From: Methylocystis echinoides
GTDB lineage: Bacteria; Pseudomonadota; Alphaproteobacteria; Rhizobiales; Beijerinckiaceae
DNA: 64,000 nt
NCBI RefSeq assembly: GCF_027923385.1
Contig: NZ_BSEC01000001.1
Coordinates: 818,501 to 882,500 of the forward strand
Reading direction: 5' to 3'
Under the pieces are notes generated by a model that had not been told where the DNA came from, ran no database searches, and saw only the letters and a list, made by a program, of their open reading frames with translations. A program made the position numbers and the translations under genes. Shown here piece after piece: positions 7,829-15,673 of this stretch. Position 1 is the stretch's first letter. Each line of letters opens with the position of its first letter.

Positions 7829-10321
7829 TTATCGGGTCAGCAGCCGTTGCAGATAGTCGAGTTCCTCGACGGGGCGCTCGGGCTGGCCCAGACGGCGGCG
7901 CAGCTCCTCCTGCACGCGATGGGCGCGCTGCGCCGGCGGCAGGCCGAGCGGATCATATTTGCCGCGCGTCGACGCCTCGCCGCCGGAGGAGCGGCCAAGC
8001 GGATCGCGGCCCTTGCCGTGGCGCGTGCGCTTGCCCTTGCCTTTGCCGTTTTGTCCTTCCTCGCCCTCGGCGCCCTGCTGGCCCTCGCCGCGCATCTGCC
8101 TGGCGAGCTTGTCGGCGCCCTTGCGCAGCGACTCCACGGCGCGGCCCTGCGATTCCACCGCCTTGCCGCGTCCCTCGCCGCCGGGGCCGAGCGCGGATTC
8201 GGCCTCCTTCATCGCCTTGCGGGCCTCGTCGAGCTCCTCGCCGGCCTCTCCCGCCTCGCCCTTCAACGCATCCTGCTGACGTTCGAGCTTTTCGCGCAAA
8301 GCCTGCTGGCGCTGCTGCTGGGCGCCGGCCTCGGCGTCCTGGCGGGGCTCCTCCTCGTCCTGCGGCTCGCCACGCTGTTGCGCCTTGCCGCCTTTGCCGC
8401 GCTGCTTGCGGGGATCATCCTCGAAGGGCGATTGCAGGCCCTTGAAGGTCTCGTCGCGCAATTGCTGCTCGTCGCGGGCGAGCTGGTCGATCTCGCCGAG
8501 CGCGCGCTGCATCTCGCGCTGGCGGGCCTTGCGCGCGGCGCTCTGCTGGCCGCCGGCGTCGCCGGTCTGGGCGTTCTCCATGATGTCCTGCAATTCGTCG
8601 AGGAGCTTTTGCGCCTGTGCCGTATCGCCGGATTTCGCCGCCTGCTCGATCTCGTCGAGCATGGATTGCAGATCGTCGGCGGTGACGTTGTCGGAGTCCT
8701 CGGCGCTTTGCCGCTCTTCGCCGGGCGGGCTCGGCCGCGCGCCGACCTGCTCCAGGAATTTGTCGAGCGCGGCGCGCAGTTCCTGCGTGCGCGCGGCGAT
8801 TTCCTCTTCGCTGTCGCCGCGCGCCAGGGCCTCGCGCAGCGCCTTTTCCGCCGCGCGCAGATCGCGCTCGGCCTCGCTGGCGTCGCCGTCCTCGAGTTTG
8901 AGCGCCATCGCCCACAGCATGTCGGCGACGCCGCGCAACTCGTCGTCGCTGCGCTTGCCCTCGAGACCGCGCCGCGCCGCGCGCAGGCCGAGATGAATGG
9001 CGGAAGGCGTCTCGAACGCCTCTGGCGCAAGGGAGAGCGCCTCCAGCGCCGTGCGCACATTGGCCTGCGCGTCGGGATTGAGCGCCAGAATGCGCCGCTG
9101 TTCGGCGAGCGCGCGAGCGAGCGGCTTGACGAAGAGGCGCTGCGGCAGCGTCACGTCCACAGGCGTCGACGCGCCCTCATTGCCGGCGGCGTCCCGGGCG
9201 GCCAGGCGCATGATGACCTTTGCGCCGCCGTAGGGGCTGTCGGCGAGATCGAGCGTCGCGCGGCCGTCGCCGAGCCCGCCGGCGCCGGCCGGCAGATCGA
9301 GCGGCAGGCGCGGCGGCGCGTAGAGCGCGCGGCGTCCGGCCTCCTTGCGCTCGAAGATCGCCTCCGCGCTCACGACGCCGTAATCGTCCTCGAGCCGATA
9401 GGAGAGGGTCATGGTGCCGCGCGCATTGTTTTGCGGCGGCTCGGCGAGCGCGATGCGCGGCGCAAGGTCGGGGAGCGCGGTCACCTCGAAGCTGCGGCCG
9501 TCGGGCAAATCCAGCCGCGCGGGCCCTGCGAGCGTATAGGCGCGCTCCTTGCCCTCGCCCGTCGTCGCCGCCAGCGCGCCGTCGGTCGAGACGGCCACGT
9601 CATTGGGCCGCAGGCGCAGCGTCGAATTCACCGGCGCCTCGACGGCGCCGCTCTCCTGCGCCAGCACGATGGGCGGGCGGCCGGTATAGGCGGGCGGCTC
9701 GAACCAGGCGTCGAGGCGCTGCGTCGCGTCCAGCCGATGCACGACGCGCCAGTCGAAGGCGGCGGCAAGCCGGGCGCGCTTCTCGTCGCCCGCGACGAAG
9801 GCGGCGGCCACCGCCGCGACCAGCGCGAAGGCGCGCAGCGCATAGGGGTCGCGCTCCGGCAGGCGCGGACGCGGCGGCGCGACCGGGGTGCGGGCGAGGG
9901 CGTCGAGGAGGCGCCTGCGATGCACCGTCCACAGCGCCGCGCTGGCGGGATCGTCATTGGCCAGCGTGTCGTCGAGCGAGGCGGCGGGTTTGAGCGACCC
10001 TTCCGCCTCCGCGTCGAGACGGGCGGCGGCGGCCCTTCGGCGCGGCAGGCCGCGCAGGACCTCGCGCAGCGTCAGGAACAGCGCCGCGAAGCCGAACAGC
10101 CCGACGCCCGTCATGCGCGCTTCAAGCGGGATCGCGCCCCACAGGCCGATCCATGACAGGGTGAGGAAGAACAGGGCGAGCGTCGTCAGCGCCGCGCCGA
10201 GGCGGAGCAGGCGTTCGAGGAGCATGGCCCGCGCCGAGCGACCCAGCGCCGCGTCGAGCGTCTCGGCGCCCTCCGGCCGGGGGGCCTGCTTTCTGACCGG
10301 TTTCCTGGGAAGTTTCAGCAT
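7829..10321 (-). CDS. TIGR02302-family membrane protein (DUF4175)
   Basis: An 830-residue protein that matches the TIGR02302 family in length and layout. It begins with basic residues and two membrane helices near residues 40-85, has an Ala/Arg-rich middle with beta-strand segments, and a long C-terminal region (about residues 450-830) rich in Glu, Gln and Lys with strong coiled-coil character (EELDEARKAMKEAESALG). The family is confined to alphaproteobacteria and its function is unknown; a cell-envelope role is suspected. A very long open frame on the opposite strand is a codon-bias shadow. Confidence 0.85.
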   Translation of the reverse strand: MLKLPRKPVRKQAPRPEGAETLDAALGRSARAMLLERLLRLGAALTTLALFFLTLSWIGLWGAIPLEARMTGVGLFGFAALFLTLREVLRGLPRRRAAAARLDAEAEGSLKPAASLDDTLANDDPASAALWTVHRRRLLDALARTPVAPPRPRLPERDPYALRAFALVAAVAAAFVAGDEKRARLAAAFDWRVVHRLDATQRLDAWFEPPAYTGRPPIVLAQESGAVEAPVNSTLRLRPNDVAVSTDGALAATTGEGKERAYTLAGPARLDLPDGRSFEVTALPDLAPRIALAEPPQNNARGTMTLSYRLEDDYGVVSAEAIFERKEAGRRALYAPPRLPLDLPAGAGGLGDGRATLDLADSPYGGAKVIMRLAARDAAGNEGASTPVDVTLPQRLFVKPLARALAEQRRILALNPDAQANVRTALEALSLAPEAFETPSAIHLGLRAARRGLEGKRSDDELRGVADMLWAMALKLEDGDASEAERDLRAAEKALREALARGDSEEEIAARTQELRAALDKFLEQVGARPSPPGEERQSAEDSDNVTADDLQSMLDEIEQAAKSGDTAQAQKLLDELQDIMENAQTGDAGGQQSAARKARQREMQRALGEIDQLARDEQQLRDETFKGLQSPFEDDPRKQRGKGGKAQQRGEPQDEEEPRQDAEAGAQQQRQQALREKLERQQDALKGEAGEAGEELDEARKAMKEAESALGPGGEGRGKAVESQGRAVESLRKGADKLARQMRGEGQQGAEGEEGQNGKGKGKRTRHGKGRDPLGRSSGGEASTRGKYDPLGLPPAQRAHRVQEELRRRLGQPERPVEELDYLQRLLTR

Positions 10322-10451
10322 ACGCGCTCCGGGGACGACGCCCTGTCGTCCAGATGGCGGTCAAGCCCGGATTATACAATTCCTTGCAGCCGCGCGAAGC
10401 ACTCACGCCCGCAAATTCGCCTTTTGCGAGGCCGATCGGTTAAATGCGGCC

Positions 10452-10958
10452 ATGAAGCGCGCCAGCAAACCCGCAGCCGACACTGTTTCCGCGCCGTCCA
10501 CGGACCTCGCGGCGCCGCCCGCGCCGGTGCGGGCGATCCGGGACAAGATTCTCGCGGCGCTGGAGAAGAACGACGTCGAGGCCCTGCGCATTCCCATCGA
10601 CTGGAACGAGGTTCGTCCGCTCTTCGCCAAAAGCGGGACATTTCGCGCGGGAACGGACCCGATCGAGATCCTGAAAAGCCTGTCCTTCGACGGCAAGGGG
10701 TGCGAGACCGTCGCCATTGCGCGGGCGATTCTCGCGCAGCCCTATGTCATCGTCACGCGCGGGCCGGTGACGCTCTACGAATGGCCGGCCTTCGCGCGTC
10801 GGCCGACGCCGCCGGCCAATGAGGAAGAGGCGCGCATGCGCTGGGCCTGCGTGCGCTTCGCCGATCTCGCGCGCGGCAACGCCGAGGGCAGGCTGCGCCC
10901 GACGCGCATCGGCATCGCATCGGATGGCGTGTGGCATTATTTCTGGAGCGAGGATTAG
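10452..10958 (+). CDS. Conserved hypothetical protein
   Basis: A 168-residue soluble protein, start ATG 10452 (MKRASKPAADTV). The first 30 residues are low-complexity Ala/Pro/Ser; the rest is a compact globular domain ending in GIASDGVWHYFWSED. I see no signal peptide, membrane segment or catalytic motif. Codon usage is like that of its neighbours, which supports a real gene. It is divergent from the TIGR02302 gene and converges on the small gene at 10962 with three bases between. I do not recognise the family. Confidence 0.6.
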   Translation: MKRASKPAADTVSAPSTDLAAPPAPVRAIRDKILAALEKNDVEALRIPIDWNEVRPLFAKSGTFRAGTDPIEILKSLSFDGKGCETVAIARAILAQPYVIVTRGPVTLYEWPAFARRPTPPANEEEARMRWACVRFADLARGNAEGRLRPTRIGIASDGVWHYFWSED

Positions 10959-10961
10959 ACC

Positions 10962-11186
10962 TCAGATTTCCCGCTCCTGCTCATGCGGTCTGGCGTGCGA
11001 GCGCCCTTTCTCTTCGGCGCGCTTCAGCTCCTCGGCTTCGTCTGTCTCGAGCGCGCGCTCGGCGTCCTTGGCGGCGGGCTCGACCTTGCCGCTTTCGACG
11101 AATTTGCGCTGCGCCTCGTTGTATTGCTTCGCCGCGGTGCGATTGCCTTCGCCTTCATTGCGTGGCGCGTCAGTCGGGTTGGCCAT
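10962..11186 (-). CDS. Small hydrophilic protein, possibly stress-related
   Basis: A 74-residue protein starting MANPTDAPRNEG with a good AAGGAGA ribosome-binding site. It is dominated by Glu, Lys, Arg and Ala and predicted to be helical or disordered, with no hydrophobic core and a basic tail (KGRSHARPHEQEREI). Such proteins are common in alphaproteobacteria and often part of stress regulons. The divergent gene at 11334 has a stress-type promoter, which makes co-regulation possible. Function unknown. Confidence 0.6.
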   Translation of the reverse strand: MANPTDAPRNEGEGNRTAAKQYNEAQRKFVESGKVEPAAKDAERALETDEAEELKRAEEKGRSHARPHEQEREI

Positions 11187-11259
11187 GATTGTCTCCTTGG
11201 GAGAGCCATCAACTAGCGCCGCTTGCGCGGGCGTAAATGCTTCTGGCGCAAAAGACTGC

Positions 11260-11284
11260 GGAACAAGCCAACCACGTTCGCGTT
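11260..11284 (+). promoter_or_regulatory. Putative EcfG-type general stress promoter
   Basis: GGAAC at 11260-11264 and CGTT at 11281-11284 are separated by 16 bases, matching the GGAAC-N16/17-CGTT consensus of alphaproteobacterial EcfG sigma factors. The start codon of the next gene is about 50 bases downstream. Confidence 0.5.
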
Positions 11285-11333
11285 GCACCGGGTGGCTTTG
11301 GGGCTTTGGCGGACAGGGACCCAGGAGATGGCA

Positions 11334-11660
11334 ATGACGAAGCTGCGTAAATTCATGTCGGTCGCGCTTGCGAGCACCATGCTGATCGGCGCGGTGTCCG
11401 TGACAACCCCGGCGTCGGCCTGGGGCTATGGCGGCGGCTGGGGCCGTGGCTGGGGCTATAATCGCTGGGGCTACGGCGGCTGGGGCGGCGGCGGCGCGCT
11501 GGCGGCGGGTCTGCTCGGCGGTCTGGCGGTCGGCACGATCGCCGGCGCGGCGGCCTATCCGGGCTATGGCTATTACGGCGCGGCCTATCCCTATGGCGGC
11601 TACGGCTATTACGGCGCGGCCTATCCGGCCTATGGCTATGGCCGCTGCGGCTGCTGGTGA
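11334..11660 (+). CDS. Exported Gly/Tyr-rich protein
   Basis: A 108-residue protein. ATG 11334 lies six bases after AGGAG; another ATG at 11328 is too close to it. A signal peptide (to about PASAWG) precedes a Gly/Trp/Tyr region, a short Gly/Ala membrane-like stretch (ALAAGLLGGLAVGTIAGAAA), and repeats of the form YGYYGAAYP. It ends GRCGCW. This is the common alphaproteobacterial class of small Tyr/Gly-rich envelope proteins of unknown function. A candidate EcfG promoter upstream suggests expression under stress. Confidence 0.7.
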   Translation: MTKLRKFMSVALASTMLIGAVSVTTPASAWGYGGGWGRGWGYNRWGYGGWGGGGALAAGLLGGLAVGTIAGAAAYPGYGYYGAAYPYGGYGYYGAAYPAYGYGRCGCW

Positions 11661-11740
11661 TCCGGCGCGGCGCGGCCTATGATGCGCGCCGCGCTTTACG
11701 AAAGCGACGCCCGTTCGCGGGCGCCGCCCCAGGGATGTCG

Positions 11741-12109
11741 ATGACACGCAGTCGCAACAGGATGGCGCCGCTTATCGCGGCGCTGCTCGTTCCGGGACCG
11801 GCGCTCGCCGGCTCGGTGACCTCGCCGAATTTCAACATTCCCAACAGGGACGTCGTCCTGCGTTGCACGCCGCTCGCCTATGAGATCCATTGCTCGATCT
11901 CGCGCATGGCGAATCCCGAATACAGCTCCTTCTGTTTCTACGTGGCGAATGACGGACGCTCCTATCCGATGAAGCGCGACTATCGGTTCGGCTTCAGCAA
12001 CGGGGCCTTCACCATCAAGGTGACTGACGGCCTGCGGATCAGCGCCGATCTCGTCGAGGACCGCACGGGCGCCCACGCCCGCTGCACGGAATGGCATGCG
12101 CCCGAATGA
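11741..12109 (+). CDS. Hypothetical exported protein
   Basis: A 122-residue protein with a signal sequence ending near ALAGSV and a mature domain of about 95 residues containing four Cys (LRCTPLAYEIHCSISR, FCFYVA, ARCTEW), which could form two disulfides in the periplasm. ATG 11741 is chosen because AGGG lies six bases upstream; ATG 11735 is in frame. It ends seven bases before the start of the beta-helix gene at 12117, so both are probably on one transcript. I do not recognise the family. Confidence 0.6.
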   Translation: MTRSRNRMAPLIAALLVPGPALAGSVTSPNFNIPNRDVVLRCTPLAYEIHCSISRMANPEYSSFCFYVANDGRSYPMKRDYRFGFSNGAFTIKVTDGLRISADLVEDRTGAHARCTEWHAPE

Positions 12110-12116
12110 GACGTGA

Positions 12117-13337
12117 ATGACCGTCGCGCGAGGATTGGCGCTTGCGCTGCTGCTGACCGTCTCGGCCGCCGCCGGCGCTGAGGAAAGATGCCGCGTTGAC
12201 CTTCTCGACGTCGGCGCCGTTGGCGACGGCAAGGCGGATGATGGCGCGGCGATCGCGCGGGCGCTGGCCACGGGCTGCGCGGTCACGGGCGCAAATCGCG
12301 CTTATCGGATCACCCGCGCCATCGTTCTTCCGGAAAACGCCACGCTCGGCGACGCAACGATTCTGGCGGCGCTGGCGGATGACGCCCGGCTCGCCATCGT
12401 CGCCGAAAACGTCGCCCATATCGCGTTGACCAACATTCGGCTGGACAGGGGCGCGGACCCCGCCCACGGCCTCGCGCCCGGCGTCGATCCGCATCCGGTG
12501 CAGTTAAGCAGCGGCGGCGTCTATCTGTCTCATGTCGAGAACGCGACTCTGACCGACGTCGAGGTCTTTGGCGACGGCGTCGGCTCGGGGATCAAACTCA
12601 TCGAGTCGGCGCATGTCCGGCTGATCCGGCCGCATGTTCATCACATGCGCTGGGCCAGTCCGGTTCAGCCTGAAAATGAAGTCCTCTTCGGCATATGGGC
12701 CGTCGCGTCGCGCGACGTGACGATCGACTCGCCGCGCGTGCACGATCTCACGCCGGTCGCCATCCTGGCGCAGGGCGGCCGCGCCGACGGACGGCGCAAC
12801 AACATGAGCGACGGGATCGGGTCGAGCGGCGCGCAGGATCTCACGATTGTGAACGCCGAGGTCTACAATGTCGGCGAGGGCCTCGACTTCAGCGGCAAGT
12901 TCACGACCCGCAATTTCACGCTTGACGGCCTGCGTCTGCACGACATCGACTCTTTCTGCTTCAAGACCATGCACGCCGACGGCGGCGTCATCCGTCGCTC
13001 GATTGCGGAACGCTGCGGGCTCGGCGGCTTTCTGCTGGCGGGGCGCGTGCGCAATGTCGCGCTGACCGACAATGAGGCCCGCGACATTGGCGCGAATGGC
13101 GCGTGGCCGGAAAACAAGCACACCGGCTTCTCGCTCGAATACGCCTTCGAGACCGTTCCGACCCGCATCAGCATCGCGGGTTGCCGCAGCATCGACGCGC
13201 AGCCCACGCCGACGACGACCGCCGGCTTTCTCAACGAGCTGCGCAATGACCTGCCGCCGCAGGAAATCGACTTTCACGACAATGCGGCGCAGGGCTTCAC
13301 CCGCGCCGCGACCATCGGATTCGACGCGCGCCCGTAG
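12117..13337 (+). CDS. Exported right-handed beta-helix protein (pectate-lyase-like)
   Basis: A 406-residue protein with a signal peptide (to about AAAGAEE). It then opens with DVGAVGDGKADDGAAIARAL, the usual first turn of pectate-lyase-superfamily and GH28-like beta-helices. The body is a series of short strands with repeated NVxxxT/VxIxS patterns. This fold binds or cleaves polysaccharides, but no catalytic Asp set can be assigned by eye. It is probably an envelope or exopolysaccharide-related protein. A second beta-helix protein of a different family is at 34677. Confidence 0.72.
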   Translation: MTVARGLALALLLTVSAAAGAEERCRVDLLDVGAVGDGKADDGAAIARALATGCAVTGANRAYRITRAIVLPENATLGDATILAALADDARLAIVAENVAHIALTNIRLDRGADPAHGLAPGVDPHPVQLSSGGVYLSHVENATLTDVEVFGDGVGSGIKLIESAHVRLIRPHVHHMRWASPVQPENEVLFGIWAVASRDVTIDSPRVHDLTPVAILAQGGRADGRRNNMSDGIGSSGAQDLTIVNAEVYNVGEGLDFSGKFTTRNFTLDGLRLHDIDSFCFKTMHADGGVIRRSIAERCGLGGFLLAGRVRNVALTDNEARDIGANGAWPENKHTGFSLEYAFETVPTRISIAGCRSIDAQPTPTTTAGFLNELRNDLPPQEIDFHDNAAQGFTRAATIGFDARP

Positions 13338-13338
13338 T

Positions 13339-14664
13339 TTACAGCGCGGCCTGAAAGCGGATCGGACGGCCTGTCGACGGCGTGACGAGGTCGCCCTCCC
13401 ACATCACTCTCTGGCCGCGCACGAAGGTTCCAACCGGCCAGCCGGTCACCTCCATGTCGTGGAAGGGCGTCCAGCCGACGCGCGACGCCACCCATTCATT
13501 GCGGATGGTCTCGCGCCGTTTCAGATCGACGATGGTCAGATCGGCGTCATAGCCTTTGGCGACACGGCCCTTGCCGGCCATGCCGAACAGGCGCAGCGGG
13601 CCGGCGCTGGTGAGATCGACGAAGCGCGCCAGCGTGAGCTTGCCGTCGTTCACGGCGTTGAGCAGCAGCGGCACGAGCGTCTGCACGCCGGTCATGCCGG
13701 AAGGACTTTTCGGATAGGGCTGCGCCTTTTCCTCCAGCGTATGCGGCGCGTGGTCAGAGCCGATGACGTCGACGACGCCCTGCTGGAGCCCAACCCAGAG
13801 CGCGTCGCGATGGCGCGCCGCGCGCACGGGCGGATTCATCTGCGCGAGGGTCCCGATGCGGGTGTAGGCGTCATCGGCGAGCACGAGATGATTGGGCGTC
13901 ACTTCGACGCTGGCGAGATCCTTGTGTTCCGCGAGCAGCGCGATTTCCTCGGCGGTCGTGACATGCAGCACATGCACCAGCGCGCGCTTTTCCCGCGCGA
14001 TGCGCAGCAGCCGCTGCGTCGAGCGCAGCGCCGTCTCCTCGTCGCGCCAGATCGGATGCGAGGAGGGGTCGCCCTCGACGCGCAAGTCCTTGCGTTCGTT
14101 GAGCCGGTCCTCGTCCTCGCTGTGGAAGGCGGCGCGGCGGCGCGTATGCGACAGGATTTCCGCAATGCCCGCGTCGTCGGCGACGAGCAGCGAGCCGGTC
14201 GAGGAGCCCATGAACACCTTCACCCCGGCCGCGCCGGGCAGGCGCTCCAGTTCGCCCAGAATCGCGGCGTTCTCATGCGTGCCGCCGACCCAGAAGGCGA
14301 AGTCGCAATGCATCCGCGCGGTTCCGCGCGCCAGCTTGTCCGCGAGTTCGGCTTCCCCGGCGGTGAGCGGATTGGTGTTCGGCATTTCGAAAACGGCCGT
14401 CACGCCGCCCATGACGGCGCTGCGCGAGCCTGATTCGAGGTCTTCCTTGTGCGCAAGGCCCGGCTCGCGGAAATGCACCTGCGTGTCGACGACGCCCGGC
14501 AGGATGTGCAGCCCCCGGCAGTCGATCCGCTCGCCCGCCGCCGCGCGGGAAAGATCGCCGATTTCGGCGATTTTGCCATCGCGAAGGCCGACGTCGCGCA
14601 GACCCTCCCCGTCCTGGTTGACGAGCGTGCCTCCGGAGAGGATGACGTCGAAAGTCTGCGGCAT
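13339..14664 (-). CDS. Dihydroorotase (class I type)
   Basis: A 441-residue cyclic amidohydrolase. The metal-binding VDTQVHFREPG near residue 60, the GVTAVFEMPNTNP motif, a metal-bridging Lys region (GVKVFMGSSTG), the HVLHVTT His and the late IGSDHAPH Asp are all in the expected order. This matches dihydroorotases that convert carbamoyl-aspartate to dihydroorotate in pyrimidine synthesis. The allantoinase and hydantoinase relatives share these motifs, so activity is inferred from overall resemblance. It stands alone, convergent with the beta-helix gene (one base between stops) and divergent from ygfZ. Confidence 0.85.
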   Translation of the reverse strand: MPQTFDVILSGGTLVNQDGEGLRDVGLRDGKIAEIGDLSRAAAGERIDCRGLHILPGVVDTQVHFREPGLAHKEDLESGSRSAVMGGVTAVFEMPNTNPLTAGEAELADKLARGTARMHCDFAFWVGGTHENAAILGELERLPGAAGVKVFMGSSTGSLLVADDAGIAEILSHTRRRAAFHSEDEDRLNERKDLRVEGDPSSHPIWRDEETALRSTQRLLRIAREKRALVHVLHVTTAEEIALLAEHKDLASVEVTPNHLVLADDAYTRIGTLAQMNPPVRAARHRDALWVGLQQGVVDVIGSDHAPHTLEEKAQPYPKSPSGMTGVQTLVPLLLNAVNDGKLTLARFVDLTSAGPLRLFGMAGKGRVAKGYDADLTIVDLKRRETIRNEWVASRVGWTPFHDMEVTGWPVGTFVRGQRVMWEGDLVTPSTGRPIRFQAAL

Positions 14665-14773
14665 GTATGGCGCCCCGTTTGCAGGTCGGATTTGCAGTCA
14701 GCCACCCTAAGTTAAGGACAAGACCGCGATGCGCCAAGCATCGCCTGCTCTGTGAGATGAGGAAAAACATCAG

Positions 14774-15598
14774 ATGACGACGGCGATAGCGCTCGCGGAC
14801 CGCGGCGTGATCGAGGTTTCCGGCGAGGATGCGGCGAAATTCCTCCATAATCTCGTGACCAACGACATCGCCGGGCTGAAGCCCGGCGAGGCGCGCTTTG
14901 CGGCCCTGCTGACGCCGCAGGGCAAGATTCTCTTCGATTTTGTCGTGTTTGCGGTGGGGGAGGGGCGTTTCCTCCTCGATTGTCCGCTTTCGCTCGCCGC
15001 CGATCTGGCGAAGCGGCTCAGCATGTACAAGCTCCGCGCGAAGCTCACCGTGACCGATCTTTCGGACTCGCTCGAGGCGCTGGCTTTCCCGGACGCCGAT
15101 GCGCGGCCCGAGGTTGCGGCACTGGCGCTCGCCCCCGACCCACGCGCGGCGGCGCTGGGCTGGCGCGGGCTTGCCGAAAAAGGGCGGATCGCGGCGACGG
15201 GCGCGACGGAGGAATACGAGGCGCGGCGTATCCGCGCCGGCGTGCCGAAGGGGGGCGTGGACTTCGCCTATAGCGACGCCTTTCCGCACGAGGCCGACAT
15301 GGACCTTTTCGCCGGGCTCGATTTCAAGAAGGGCTGCTATGTCGGTCAGGAGGTGGTCTCGCGCATAAAGCATCGCAATCTGGTGCGCAAGCGCGTCACC
15401 CCCTATCGCGCCCCCGGCGGCGCCCCGAAGGCCGGCGAGACGATCCGCGCCGGCGAGATCGAGATCGGCGTGACGGGCTCGTCCATCGGGGAGGAGGGCC
15501 TCGCCCTCATCCGCCTCGACCGCCTCGCCGATGCGGCGGAAAAAGGCGACGCGCCAATGGCCGGCGGCGTCGCGCTGGCCTTTGTCTCACGGGATTAG
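14774..15598 (+). CDS. ygfZ: YgfZ-type folate-binding Fe-S cluster assembly protein
   Basis: A 274-residue protein with the GcvT-like folate-binding fold and the diagnostic motif KGCYVGQEVVSR near residues 186-197, whose Cys is functionally important in YgfZ. The N-terminus (DRGVIEVSGEDAAKFLHNLVTND) is also typical. YgfZ supports assembly or repair of certain Fe-S enzymes in a folate-dependent way. ATG 14774 is the natural start. It is divergent from the dihydroorotase gene. Confidence 0.9.
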   Translation: MTTAIALADRGVIEVSGEDAAKFLHNLVTNDIAGLKPGEARFAALLTPQGKILFDFVVFAVGEGRFLLDCPLSLAADLAKRLSMYKLRAKLTVTDLSDSLEALAFPDADARPEVAALALAPDPRAAALGWRGLAEKGRIAATGATEEYEARRIRAGVPKGGVDFAYSDAFPHEADMDLFAGLDFKKGCYVGQEVVSRIKHRNLVRKRVTPYRAPGGAPKAGETIRAGEIEIGVTGSSIGEEGLALIRLDRLADAAEKGDAPMAGGVALAFVSRD

Positions 15599-15673
15599 GG
15601 AGGCGTCCGCGCCTCTCCTCCATCCGCCTCGCAAGCCGCGAGGCCGGGTGAGCGGCAGGCCGCGCACGCGGCC

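Noticed and set aside
7847..10156. Open frame of about 770 codons opposite the TIGR02302 gene
   Set aside because: It mirrors the codon structure of the real gene; its product is Arg/Ala/Leu-rich with no family features or ribosome-binding site.
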